58,438 nt of DNA, taken from the NCBI GenBank assembly GCA_002897775.1, contig BDTR01000026.1, positions 1-58,438 of the forward strand, given 5' to 3'. Made by a program: the position numbers and the translations under genes. Below are positions 24,026-32,817 of the stretch, in pieces (the stretch's first letter is position 1; every line of letters begins with the position of its first letter). The stretch comes from a bacterium BMS3Bbin08. Its GTDB lineage: Bacteria; Nitrospirota; Thermodesulfovibrionia; UBA6902; BMS3Bbin08. The notes below the pieces were generated by a model. That model had not been told where the DNA came from and searched no databases. It worked only from the letters and a program-made list of their open reading frames with translations.

Positions 24026-24784
24026 TCAGACATCCTTTTTCCCAGGATGTCTTTGCATTTTCCTTAATTTCGAGTACTTGTTGTACGTATAAACAGAATA
24101 TAAACAGGCAAGTATTATGCCATAAATTCCGTCCAAAATACCCATCTGAAGGACATACATACGGCAAAATGTAGCAACCGGCCTGACAATAATATCCAGG
24201 ATGTTGGACCTCTTCCCTCTTTTAAAGAGCTCCTTTGCCGCCAGGGTGGAATAGGTCTGCATCCTGCGCATATAATCCCTGCTGTCCCTGTACGTGTAAT
24301 GTTCCAGTGGGTTTTTCAGATAACCTGTTGTGCCGTCAACATTTATGGCCTCGTGGACCTCACGCGTCTTAAAAATACCTTTCCCCCTCCTGAAAAGTCT
24401 CAATGTGTGATCAGGCCACCAGCCGCCATGCCTGATCCATTTTTTCCCAAAATGATTTTTCCTGGCAATATAATATCCATCATCTGAAGGATCACTTAGG
24501 ATAAGGGATGTGATCTCTGCTCTCAGGCCGTCTGTGACGCGTTCGTCAGCATCCAGGACAAGGACCCAGGGCTGCGTCGTCATTGAGACCGCCCGGCTCT
24601 TCTGCTTTGAAAAACCTTCCCATTTAAGAGAATGCACCTTATCTGTGTATTCCCTGCATATTTCCCGCGTCCGGTCAGTGCTGAACGAATCAACAACCAC
24701 TATCTCATCCGCCCATTTTACACTTTCAAGGGCTTCCCTGATATTGTGTTCTTCGTTATGTGTGATTATGGCTACTGAAAGCAT
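24026..24784 (-). CDS. glycosyltransferase family 2 (WaaE/LgtF-like)
   Basis: The 252-residue GT-A enzyme starts LSVAIITHNEEHNIREALES and has VDSFSTDRT and the DxD motif VLDADERV. A KNHFGKKWIRHGGWWPD segment and an HEAINVDG motif are typical of the WaaE/KdtX/LgtF group that adds a glucose to the inner core of lipopolysaccharide. A C-terminal hydrophobic stretch may bind the membrane. Confidence 0.9.
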   Translation of the reverse strand: MLSVAIITHNEEHNIREALESVKWADEIVVVDSFSTDRTREICREYTDKVHSLKWEGFSKQKSRAVSMTTQPWVLVLDADERVTDGLRAEITSLILSDPSDDGYYIARKNHFGKKWIRHGGWWPDHTLRLFRRGKGIFKTREVHEAINVDGTTGYLKNPLEHYTYRDSRDYMRRMQTYSTLAAKELFKRGKRSNILDIIVRPVATFCRMYVLQMGILDGIYGIILACLYSVYTYNKYSKLRKMQRHPGKKDV

Positions 24785-24883
24785 CTTTACATTGTTAATT
24801 GATGATTGACAATTGTCTATTGTTTCAGAATCCCAAAATTTCCGTTACATTAATAATCAATTATCAATGGTCAATCGTCAATT
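24785..24883. repeat. AATTGACAATTG-type dispersed repeat
   Basis: Alternating ATTGATGATTGACAATTG and its complement AATCAATTATCAATGG-TCAATCGTCAATT fill the gap between the GT2 and DUF3108 genes. Related tracts lie at 34885-34985 and 49150-49275. Confidence 0.6.
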
Positions 24884-25660
24884 CTAATAGTTTCCTTTTG
24901 AAAGTTTTGCCTTGAAGCTTCCGATCTTGACCTTGCTTTTCACCATAACAGGAATTCTCTTTTCATCATCTGTCAGCCAGATATAGATATCTCCTTTTTT
25001 TGAGAAAATACCTTCTGACTTTAAAAGAGGCTTTATAACAATAGTATCAAATTCTCCTGCCGGCACCCTTATCCTTTCCTTCCCAAGCACCTTTACCTCC
25101 ACATTCCAGAGTCTTTTGCTGTCAAAAATATCCAGGTATTCTGAACGGCCTGTTTCAAGGTCTCTTTTTCTTATTTCATAAAATCCTGACAACGGGTCAA
25201 AAGCCTGTTTCTCAAAGCTGAATTCAACCTCTGTGTTATCGAGTTTGTTTTTGAAAATAACCTCCTGAGGCTGATCTTCCTGCTTTGGATCGAACAGAGT
25301 TTCCCTGTCTTTTCTGTGTCTGCCTTCCCGGGTTTTCAGTATGTAGGTCGACGGGAACCCATTGGAATAAAGGATACTCCTTGCGAGGTCCTCAACCTTA
25401 TAAAAAATGGAGATAAATTCAGAGGATCTTGCCCGGGAAGTAATTGTAACCCCTTCAGACGTGTTTTCCACTTCAAGGTCAGCGCTTCCAGCTCTTATTC
25501 CGGCCCAGTAAATATTATATGTGAACTTCTCAGGAACCCTCGGCTCCGCCTGGACTTCCAGAGAAAGGAAAAGAACACAGAGCACAGAACACAGACTACT
25601 AAGAATAAAAAATATTTTTCTCTGTCTGGGTTCTGGACTCTGGACTCTGGGTTCTGTCAT
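24884..25660 (-). CDS. DUF3108 domain exported protein
   Basis: The 258-residue protein has an N-terminal signal peptide ending near VQAEP and then the DUF3108 opening KFTYNIYWAGIRAGSADLEV. The body is beta-rich, with LDIFDSKRLWNVEVKVLG and IYIWLTDDEKRIPVMVKSKV. DUF3108 proteins are periplasmic and of unknown function, often near lipopolysaccharide genes. The start overlaps the GT9 stop by 4 bp (ATGA). The residues SSLCSVLCVLFLS of the signal peptide are encoded by a CTCTGTGTTCTGTG repeat that recurs at 36106-36166, so the 5' end appears to be built from a dispersed repeat. Confidence 0.85.
   Translation of the reverse strand: MTEPRVQSPEPRQRKIFFILSSLCSVLCVLFLSLEVQAEPRVPEKFTYNIYWAGIRAGSADLEVENTSEGVTITSRARSSEFISIFYKVEDLARSILYSNGFPSTYILKTREGRHRKDRETLFDPKQEDQPQEVIFKNKLDNTEVEFSFEKQAFDPLSGFYEIRKRDLETGRSEYLDIFDSKRLWNVEVKVLGKERIRVPAGEFDTIVIKPLLKSEGIFSKKGDIYIWLTDDEKRIPVMVKSKVKIGSFKAKLSKGNY
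25563..25660. repeat. CTCTGTGTTCTGTG-type repeat inside the DUF3108 signal peptide
   Basis: Read on the plus strand it contains GAACACAGAGCACAGAACACAG, shown here in two parts as GAACACAGAGC and ACAGAACACAG. It is followed by TCTGGGTTCTGGACTCTGG. The same words recur at 36106-36166 between qmoC and qmoB. Confidence 0.65.
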
Positions 25661-26664
25661 AAGTATTCCTTCACTGCCTCAAAAACCGCATCCACCTTTA
25701 TTCCGCTCATACACTCAGGAGCCTTGCATTTTTTCCTGAAACATGGGATACAGTGCAGGGAACTGCTTAAAACCTTAAGATCTCTGTTATGACGCCAGCC
25801 ATAAGGCCCTGTTTTATCAGGGTCTGTCGGGCCGAAAAGCGCGATCACAGGAATGCCAAGGGCTGCCGCGATATGCATCGGGCCTGAGTCATTACTGATC
25901 ACTGCCTTTGCTCCGGCGATCAGGGCTGTGAGTTCCCTCAGACCTGTCCTGCCGCACAGATCGACTCCTTTGTTCTTAGAGGCTGTCAATACCTGCTGTA
26001 CGACATGCCTGTCAGCGTTGTTTCCGGTTATAACGCAGGGCAGTGGCAGTTTCGAGATAAGTCTCCCGAAGTTCTCAGCCGGCCATCGTTTTGTTTCCCA
26101 GCGGGCAGAGGGAACTATGACAATATACTCCCCCAAACCGCCTGTAAGCGAGCTGACCTTCTCATTTGCAGACCGGCCTATTACAAGGGGGAACGCTATA
26201 CTCTCCACAGTCGCGCCTATATTCCTTGCTATTTCAAGATACCTGTCAACAGCATGCTGTAAACCACCTGCCTGGACCTTTTTGTTGTAAAAAAACCTGC
26301 TTCCTTCCCGCGCGTTGTCAAAACCCACTTTAAGCGGCGAGCGCGCAAAGAATGTCATTAAGCCGCTTCGCAGCAGGCCCTGCAGGTCGACAACAATGTC
26401 ATATTCACTGGCCTTAAGGCTTTTTATCAGGTTTCGCACCTCTTTAACGGTTCCGGTCAGATCCCCGATCTTTTTCCATGAATCCTTGTCAAACACTATA
26501 AGCCTGTTTATCATTGGATGCCCTTCAAGAATGCCTGCCAGGTTTTTACTTATTACCCAGTCAATGCCGACATCCCTAAAAGAGTCTTTTATGGTCTTTA
26601 AAAAAGGCAGTGAATGGATTATGTCGCCCAGAGAACTGGGCTTTATAACAAGGATTTTCATCAC
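25657..26664 (-). CDS. glycosyltransferase family 9 (lipopolysaccharide heptosyltransferase)
   Basis: The 335-residue protein starts MMKILVIKPSSLGDIIHSLP (the GT9 N-terminus with SLGDIIH) and has VVDLQGLLRSGL. The C-terminal donor-binding motif is AVISNDSGPMHIAAALGIPVIALFGPTDPDKTGPYG. WaaC/WaaF-type enzymes add heptose to the Kdo core. A cysteine cluster near the end (HCIPCFRKKCKAPECM) is shared by many heptosyltransferase II-like proteins. The second ATG at 26661 is an equally good start. No strong Shine-Dalgarno is visible. Confidence 0.92.
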   Translation of the reverse strand: MMKILVIKPSSLGDIIHSLPFLKTIKDSFRDVGIDWVISKNLAGILEGHPMINRLIVFDKDSWKKIGDLTGTVKEVRNLIKSLKASEYDIVVDLQGLLRSGLMTFFARSPLKVGFDNAREGSRFFYNKKVQAGGLQHAVDRYLEIARNIGATVESIAFPLVIGRSANEKVSSLTGGLGEYIVIVPSARWETKRWPAENFGRLISKLPLPCVITGNNADRHVVQQVLTASKNKGVDLCGRTGLRELTALIAGAKAVISNDSGPMHIAAALGIPVIALFGPTDPDKTGPYGWRHNRDLKVLSSSLHCIPCFRKKCKAPECMSGIKVDAVFEAVKEYL

Positions 26665-26754
26665 GCTATTTTATCACAACAATTCTGCTAATATCCGGGA
26701 ACGACGGAGAAATTGGTTGTTTCTTCCGAAATGGATCAACTGGCAGGTCTCAAC

Positions 26755-26850
26755 CGAAAGTCGTTCAAACCGTTCAAGCCGTTTAATCCGTTCAATATGC
26801 TTGATCAATGTTATCCGTTTGAACAATTTTGAACTGCCTGCCATGTACCC
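26755..26850. repeat. GTTCAAACCGTTCAA-type dispersed repeat
   Basis: GTTCAAACCGTTCAAGCCG and variants repeat here, followed by a CATGTACC/GGTACATG hairpin (about 26842-26862). A short copy is at 46829-46860. The rest of the 26665-26925 gap holds no gene. Confidence 0.5.
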
Positions 26851-26925
26851 TTGTGGTACATGGGTTTGAACTACCTGCCCCGCAGTTCAAGTTCATTTGG
26901 ACTTTGCGGGGGTTTAAACGGTATT

Positions 26926-27090
26926 TCACTCTCCCAGCGTCTTCACAAGGTCCCAGAACTCGCTCCACCACTCTATCTGATTTTCAAGGAATACCACTCT
27001 TTCGGACACTGAAAAGTACACTATTGACAGGATCAGTACTGCCAGCATAAACAAGACAAAGCTTATGTTGTTGTCTTTATCTTCTTTCAT
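26926..27090 (-). CDS. small single-helix membrane protein, unknown
   Basis: The 54-residue frame starting at ATG 27090 gives MKEDKDNN, one transmembrane helix (ISFVLFMLAVLILSIVYFSV) and an acidic, tryptophan-rich tail (QIEWWSEFWDLVKTLGE). Its start overlaps the end of the broken glycosyltransferase by 14 bp, so it was probably co-translated with it. No family is recognised. Confidence 0.45.
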   Translation of the reverse strand: MKEDKDNNISFVLFMLAVLILSIVYFSVSERVVFLENQIEWWSEFWDLVKTLGE

Positions 27091-28585
27091 TTTGTGTTGT
27101 GCTGAACCTGAAAACCTTATATGTTTCATCAGAATACACGACATCAAAGCTCTCTGAAAGGCCTCCCGCCCACCAGAGGCTTTGTAAAAACAGTTTGACC
27201 TCATCTACCCATTTGTCTTCCACTGACTTTTGCCGAACAAGAATATGTGTTACCTCTTTTTCCTTAAGATTTTTTATCCAGCCCTTAAAGTCTTCGGATT
27301 TGACATATACCACTTTATTGGAGAAACTACTGTTCCAGAGTGGAGAGAGAAAAAGCGGCTCGAACGTATATGCCAGTGTATTGCCCTCTGACATATTATT
27401 GCTCACCCATATCCACAGGCCGTATTCCTGCCGCGCCTGCAGGTCAATATTAAACGGAGCATGCCTGGCAATTGTACGCTCTTTTGGGGGAAGGTCGAGG
27501 AACTCCCTGATCTTCCACGGCATGATACAGGGAGAGTTTGCCGTAAGAAAAGTATATGCTACGAGAATTAAAGCAATAAACCTTACTGAGCCCCGCCTGT
27601 TTCTGAAAAAATTCAGCGTCAACCCGAAAGATAACGCGCCTAAACCAAGAAAAAAATAACGTATCTGGGATACCAGTCCCTGGGATACAGAATAAACGTA
27701 ATAATCAGGATCACGCTGACGAACAGAAAATTGTATTTTTTCGTTTTTATGGAATGCCACAACGCAATTGCCATGCTCGGCAGCAAAAGGATGAACCAGA
27801 TCGGGCCGAATCCGCTTAACCGCGAATCATAAAGATAGTATTCAACTTTTTCCAGCCATACGTAGAAAGGCATGATCAGGGGAGACATTTTGTCAAGGAC
27901 CAAAGGCATGGGGTCGATTATTCCTTCAAACAGCCACTCAAACAGTGTGATATCCAGAAAAGTTATCCTGATCGGATAGACAGGATTGCCGTATAAAACC
28001 CAGTTCTTTATGTACCAGTAGCCACCCAGCAGTAAAACCGGGACCATAAAATACCCGAGATAAAGTATCAGGCTCTTTTATAATGAATAGTCTTCGCTTC
28101 CTGACGACATGATATTCAGGAGGTTAAAACGTTTTGCAACTTCCTGGACCATAACTACCCCCGATATAACAACAATGAATAACGGGCCTGACCCTTTTGA
28201 ACCAAGCAGTATCCCTGCCGCGATCCCTGAAACTATCATGGGTATTCGTTTATCCTGTGATTGCACAGGCCTTGCCCTGCCGCCGCCACAAGGGTTCTGA
28301 GGGCTGTCGTATAGCAGAAAGTTGATAGCCATAAGGAACAGAACCCCAACAGCCACATCCACATAATTTGTTGAAGACTGCAGGATGACAACCGGAGCAA
28401 AAAAGAACAATAAAGATGAATATAGCGCGTATCTTTGCTCAAGCCCGAGCTTCAGGGCGATACTGTAAACACTCAGTACCCCTGCTATGGCAAAAAACAG
28501 CTGGCTAAGGTCAACTACAATATCGCTCTTCAGGAAGATCGTGTTCCAGATAAAGAAAAGTTCTATGTTCTTGGGGAATATGTTA
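27077..28585 (-). pseudogene. membrane glycosyltransferase (PMT/O-antigen ligase-like), multiply broken
   Basis: Three pieces on the minus strand read as one polytopic protein. The N-terminal piece starts abruptly after the 28586-28620 hairpin (NIFPKNIELFFIWNTIFLKS) and runs to an in-frame TAA at 28080-28078. The same frame continues to 27640 (MVPVLLLGGYWYIKNWVLYG), and after a frameshift near 27650-27665 the last piece runs to 27077. Helices such as LSVYSIALKLGLEQRYALYS, PVYPIR and a large C-terminal soluble domain resemble GT39/GT83-type lipid-linked sugar transferases. It has lost its N-terminus and carries two further lesions, so it is very likely dead. Confidence 0.62.
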
Positions 28586-28620
28586 GTGAAGCTCCCCGCC
28601 TACAAGGCGGGGAGCTTCAC
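28586..28620. repeat. 35-bp perfect palindromic hairpin at the broken end of the glycosyltransferase
   Basis: GTGAAGCTCCCCGCC (28586-28600) and its exact inverse (28606-28620) surround TACAA. GAAGCTCCCCGC-type hairpins are, from memory, common dispersed elements. Here it sits exactly where homology to the glycosyltransferase begins, so it marks the breakpoint. It may also terminate the TPR gene transcript. Confidence 0.8.
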
Positions 28621-28645
28621 TATTATAAACGCCGCTATATTCAAT

Positions 28646-29170
28646 TTAGTCCAGGCAGTTCCAGAATCTTCTGAAACTGCAGTCAGTCATTTCATGATAG
28701 TGTTTGAATTGTTCTTCAGCCCTGTCCTCCATGCCCATCTCTTTATATACCTCTGCCGTATCCCACAGCGCGTAAGGATAAGCCGGGTCTATCTCCAGAA
28801 CGTCTTCATACTTTGAAAGGGCTTCCCTGTAGCGGCCTTTTTCCCTGTAAATATAGCCTGTATCATAATGAGCGTAAATATTCTCCGGATCGATCTCCAG
28901 GGCCTTTTTGTACTGCGCCAGCGCTTTGTTGTAAAGCCCCTTTTCCCTGTAGACATAGCCGAGGTCATAATTGGCGTCAGGATGGTCCGGAAAGAGGGCC
29001 AGCAGCTTCAGGTAAACGTCTTCCGCCCTGTCAAAGTCCTTTCTGTCCTTGTAGATGAGCCCAAGGTGATAGAGAGAGTAAGCATCCCCGGGATTGGACG
29101 CAATTGCTCTTAAAAAAGCCTTTATGGCTTTTTCATCATTTCCCGCTGTCTGGAAAAAAATAGCGCTCAA
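28646..29170 (-). CDS. tetratricopeptide repeat protein
   Basis: At least four TPR units are visible (for example AYSLYHLGLIYKDRKDFDRA, ANYDLGYVYREKGLYNKALA, AHYDTGYIYREKGRYREALS and ALWDTAEVYKEMGMEDRAEE), so it is a protein-interaction scaffold. The usable start in this frame is TTG 29170. The natural N-terminus is probably further upstream: ATG 29259 begins MKLKKK, and a signal-anchor (IIPLIGFLLAVSFLYTFA) follows, but in a frame one base off. The shift falls in a run of nine A (coding strand, 29250-29242); ten A would join them. It probably once worked with the adjacent glycosyltransferase. Confidence 0.75.
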   Translation of the reverse strand: MSAIFFQTAGNDEKAIKAFLRAIASNPGDAYSLYHLGLIYKDRKDFDRAEDVYLKLLALFPDHPDANYDLGYVYREKGLYNKALAQYKKALEIDPENIYAHYDTGYIYREKGRYREALSKYEDVLEIDPAYPYALWDTAEVYKEMGMEDRAEEQFKHYHEMTDCSFRRFWNCLD

Positions 29171-29326
29171 GGTATGCCTGTGCGCAAAAGTATAGAGGAA
29201 CGATACCGCCAGGAGAAAACCAATTAGAGGTATTATGAATGTTTTTTTTTAAGTTTCATGCCTGAAAACTGAGATATCCCTTCAGTTTCAGCATCCATTT
29301 ATTCCCAGGCACCCGGAAAAGGGATC

Positions 29327-30319
29327 TTAGTACATGTAAACTAACGCGACGCTGTAGGCCTCACCCAGACCGCTGTTTTTCGAATATATTCCCCAGTCCT
29401 CAATACCAGGGATATCCGCGCCATAAGAAAGCACAAACTGCATTTTTTTGTGGCTGAAAACAATAGAGCCGCTTACATTTAAGGTTTGGGGTTCAAGTAC
29501 AAGCGAGTCCTTGATCAATATATCCTCTGCATGCTCATAATCATCCGGGCCTCTTCTGATTGCCGTTGCCGACCCTGAATCCCATGCGTGTCTTATCATT
29601 GCCTGGGACACTTCCGCGTTTCCTACACTGTGGGTGTAATCAACAAGCGCCCTTAATCCAAGCCAGGAAGTAATGCTGTAACCGCCGCCAAATGTAACCT
29701 TTACCTGGTCCGAAGGTTTATAAACAGCAGGGGCGAATTCCTTATTTTCATCTCTGTATTTATATGCGATCGCAAGAGTAGCGTAACCCTTACCAAGACC
29801 TTTACCGAGCATAAGGATACCTGAATAGTCATACTGGCCATCCCCAAGGCTCAGATAGTTCATCGGGTCGCCGAACTTATATGCTTTAGGGATCTTTACG
29901 GCGCCCTGGACAGATACCACAAAACCCGCTAAACTGGGGAAAAGATTGTACCTTAAGCCTACATCAATATCACCTATACCATGCGGTGAATCGTTCCTGT
30001 TCGCATACCTCTGAACATCATCGGATTTTGTCCACTTATAAGGGATCGCGGTAAAAACAGTAAGTTTGTCAGTAATCCCGTATTCACCATAGTATGTTAT
30101 TGCCTGGCTCCGAAATTTTGACGCCTGATACTTGGTATTCCTCTCGACTGTCGACTCTTTAGTTACAGTTGACATCTTGTGGTCGGTCACGTAATGACTG
30201 TAGGTTAGCTGGTTATACGAGTGGCCCTTTGCCTGGGTCCAGGCCGCAAACAGCGGCTGGGTTATAAAAAGACTGCCTGTTAAAAGAATAACAACTGCCA
30301 ATAATACCTTTTTACTCAT
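29327..30319 (-). CDS. outer-membrane beta-barrel protein (phenol-MetA-like transporter fold)
   Basis: The 330-residue protein has a signal peptide (MSKKVLLAVVILLTGSLF, cleavage near LFAAW). It then has alternating amphipathic strands such as YNQLTYSHYVTDHK, ITYYGEYGITDKLTVFTAIPYKW, GIGDIDVGLRYNLFPS and YATLAIAYKYRDENK, with a terminal aromatic residue (VALVYMY). The pattern of G-D-KLT-F and GIGDIDVGLRY matches the MetA-pathway phenol degradation-like outer-membrane family. It is probably a pore or structural barrel. It has a good ribosome-binding site (GGAGGGG). Confidence 0.75.
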   Translation of the reverse strand: MSKKVLLAVVILLTGSLFITQPLFAAWTQAKGHSYNQLTYSHYVTDHKMSTVTKESTVERNTKYQASKFRSQAITYYGEYGITDKLTVFTAIPYKWTKSDDVQRYANRNDSPHGIGDIDVGLRYNLFPSLAGFVVSVQGAVKIPKAYKFGDPMNYLSLGDGQYDYSGILMLGKGLGKGYATLAIAYKYRDENKEFAPAVYKPSDQVKVTFGGGYSITSWLGLRALVDYTHSVGNAEVSQAMIRHAWDSGSATAIRRGPDDYEHAEDILIKDSLVLEPQTLNVSGSIVFSHKKMQFVLSYGADIPGIEDWGIYSKNSGLGEAYSVALVYMY

Positions 30320-30420
30320 AATTAAACCCCTCCTGAATCGCGTTAATTGCGGATTTCAATGCCGTTTATATTATATGATCGTTTATATTATATGAAAGCA
30401 ATAGCTATGTCAACATATTT

Positions 30421-31968
30421 TCACTGCGCGGCGGCTGCGTCCTCTTTTTCCTTTTTCGGGGCAAAAAACCGGATAAACCTGCTGGCAGCCACGCGAGCCC
30501 ATGTCACCTGAAAGATCGACAAAAATGCAACGTAGAAAAACCCCACCTGAAAGATCATCAGAAAAGGGATTGAGACATAAATGCCGTTAATTAAAGCAAA
30601 ATATATATTAAAAGTAAAATAAAAACCCAGAAAAAGCTCTATAATCGGCAGAAAGTTCTTTTCACCTTTGTATTTTTTGTCAGCCCATTTGTCCTTTTTC
30701 TTTTCCACATTGTATTTAGGCGTGCGTTTAAATTCGGTATCCCGGTTAAAAACAGCCTCGAGCACTGCCTTTGAATTATTCACGGACATTCCTATGCCAA
30801 AGGACATAAGCAGGGGCAGGTATATCAACCTTGATTTCCAGCCCTTATATATTTCCTTCTGGGAACACGTATAGAAAAAAGAAATTCCCACTGTTGCCAC
30901 AAGCAGGAACGGAACATCGGTTACCAGCATGTTAAACCACCCCATATTGATCCTGGCTACCATTGAAGGGTACATCAGGATCGAAACGAGTAACATAAGC
31001 AGGTAGGAAAAATTGTTCGTCAGTTGAAAAAACGCCTCTATTTTTACCCTTAACGGGAGGTCGCTTTTCAATATCTTGAACAGCAGTTTTCTCGCCGTCT
31101 GTATGGAACCCTTGGCCCACCTGTGCTGCTGTGTCTTGAAACCGTTGATATCCACGGGTATTTCAGAAGGAGAGGTCTCGTCTTTCAGGAAGATGAACTT
31201 CCAACCCTTAAGCTGCGCCCTGAAACTCAGATCAAGGTCTTCTGTCAGCGTATCATGCTCCCATCCGCCTGATGTTTCGATCGCTTCCTTTCTCCAGATA
31301 CCGGCTGTACCGTTAAAATTAAAGAACACGCCCGACCAGTTCCTTGCTGAATGCTCTATCACAAAATGGCCGTCAAGCAGGATCGCCTGTATCTTGGTCA
31401 GCAGGGAGAAGTCCCTGTTTAAATAGCTCCACCTTGTCTGAACCATGCCCACGGATCTGTCAGTAAAGTAATGGATCGTTTTTTGCAGAATATCGCTCTG
31501 AGGGACAAAATCCGCGTCGAATACAGTGATAAACTCACCCCTGGCTGTCTTAAGTCCCTCGGCCAGGGCGCCCGCCTTAAAGCCCGTCCTGTTGTCACGG
31601 TGGATATAATGTATGTCATACCCCAGTTTTTTTAACTCATCAACACACTCCTTCGCGATCTGTGCGGCTTCGTCTGTTGAGTCGTCAAGCACCTGGATAT
31701 CGAGCAGTTCTTTTGGATAATCAATTTCGCATGCCGCAGTAATAAGCCTTCTTGCCACGTACATCTCATTGTACAGGGGGAGTTGTATGGTTACCCGGGG
31801 CAGATCCGCCATTTTCCCCATAGGTCTGGGTTGGTTCTTTTTATATTTATAATAGAGATAGACCATGTAATACCTGTGGGACGCGTAGATAAAAACAGAG
31901 ATAAGCACAAAGAAGTATATTATCAAAAATAAGTAAAGAAGCATGTTTTTTAAGTCCCGGCCCCGCAA
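30421..31968 (-). CDS. CESA-like processive glycosyltransferase family 2
   Basis: The 515-residue membrane enzyme has an N-terminal helix, then VTIQLPLYNEMYVARRLI, VLDDSTDE, the DxD-like DADF, the TED motif (HDTLTEDLDLSFRA) and the processivity motif QQHRWAKG (Q/RxxRW). About five C-terminal helices follow. It resembles bacterial mannan or glucan synthases that polymerise a polysaccharide while moving it across the inner membrane. With UDP-glucose dehydrogenase and the barrel protein nearby it may belong to an exopolysaccharide system. The second ATG (31944) is also a possible start. Confidence 0.93.
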   Translation of the reverse strand: MRGRDLKNMLLYLFLIIYFFVLISVFIYASHRYYMVYLYYKYKKNQPRPMGKMADLPRVTIQLPLYNEMYVARRLITAACEIDYPKELLDIQVLDDSTDEAAQIAKECVDELKKLGYDIHYIHRDNRTGFKAGALAEGLKTARGEFITVFDADFVPQSDILQKTIHYFTDRSVGMVQTRWSYLNRDFSLLTKIQAILLDGHFVIEHSARNWSGVFFNFNGTAGIWRKEAIETSGGWEHDTLTEDLDLSFRAQLKGWKFIFLKDETSPSEIPVDINGFKTQQHRWAKGSIQTARKLLFKILKSDLPLRVKIEAFFQLTNNFSYLLMLLVSILMYPSMVARINMGWFNMLVTDVPFLLVATVGISFFYTCSQKEIYKGWKSRLIYLPLLMSFGIGMSVNNSKAVLEAVFNRDTEFKRTPKYNVEKKKDKWADKKYKGEKNFLPIIELFLGFYFTFNIYFALINGIYVSIPFLMIFQVGFFYVAFLSIFQVTWARVAASRFIRFFAPKKEKEDAAAAQ

Positions 31969-32075
31969 AAAGACTTCTTCCCCGGGATATGCGGGTTATA
32001 AAAGCGTATCAGCAAACTGAAAATTTCCTTAACAATACTGCATTTTTGCGTTTAGTGTCAATTGATTTATAGGCC

Positions 32076-32711
32076 TTAAGACCCGGTCCTTTTCCCCTCG
32101 AGATATTTAACGTGATTCCTGAAAAATCTCAGGTCCTCCACTGTATCCACGTCATACCAGAACGGAAGCAGGAAAGCGCGGATATTCAAACGGCTGATCT
32201 TCCCCAGTAAAACTGTTACATCCTCCCCTGTTCCCAGTCGAATATTCCGGAATACACCACGCAACTTATTTCTCCTTGCCCCGATCAGATACAGGCCTCC
32301 GTCAAAACAGGGGCCGATAACAAGATCATTTTTCTTTAATTCGGAAAAAGCCTTTCTTATATACTCCGGCGGCATGGTCGGACTGTCACTGCCTATAAGG
32401 ACTATTTCCTTATAGCCCAGCTTAAAATGGTCCTCGAACGCGTTAACTATCCTGTCTTTAAGGGTTTCCCCCTTCTGATTAAAACGTTTGAGATTGCAGG
32501 CCCCGGACAGCTCATCAAAGAAGGGGTCGTCCATTGACGGTGTACATCCCATCAGTCTGTCCGCTCCTTTTATACGCGCGCACGCGGACACAGTATCTTT
32601 TATAAACGACCTGTAAAGCCTCAGGATCTTTCCCGGAGAAAGATAGGGCTTCAGCCTTGTTTTTACCTTCCCCTTCACAGGTGTTCTGGCGAAAATAATT
32701 AATGCTTTCAT
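32076..32711 (-). CDS. DUF2064 / TIGR04282-type glycosyltransferase-like protein
   Basis: The 211-residue protein starts MKALIIFARTPVKGKVKTRL and contains IVLIGSDSPTMPPEYIRKAF, PCFDGGLYLIGARR and a final WYDVDTVEDLRF. These are the markers of the DUF2064/TIGR04282 group (nucleotide-diphospho-sugar transferase fold, related to MobA and to arsenosugar biosynthesis proteins). The substrate is unknown. It lies between the CESA-like enzyme and the hppA terminator. Confidence 0.9.
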   Translation of the reverse strand: MKALIIFARTPVKGKVKTRLKPYLSPGKILRLYRSFIKDTVSACARIKGADRLMGCTPSMDDPFFDELSGACNLKRFNQKGETLKDRIVNAFEDHFKLGYKEIVLIGSDSPTMPPEYIRKAFSELKKNDLVIGPCFDGGLYLIGARRNKLRGVFRNIRLGTGEDVTVLLGKISRLNIRAFLLPFWYDVDTVEDLRFFRNHVKYLEGKRTGS

Positions 32712-32742
32712 AATTAGTTAACTTTTAACTTCTAACTTTTAT

Positions 32743-32782
32743 ATAAAAAAGGGGCTGCCCTTTTTAAAAAGGACAACCCCTT
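32743..32782 (-). terminator. intrinsic terminator of hppA
   Basis: On the minus strand AAGGGGTTGTCCTTTTT pairs with AAAAAGGGCAGCCCCTT (32782 to 32749) and is followed by a T-rich run (32748-32743). It lies 36 bp after the hppA stop and ends the sulfur-energy operon. Confidence 0.85.
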
Positions 32783-32817
32783 AAATCTACCTGGACTCTC
32801 CACCCCAGGACATTTTG

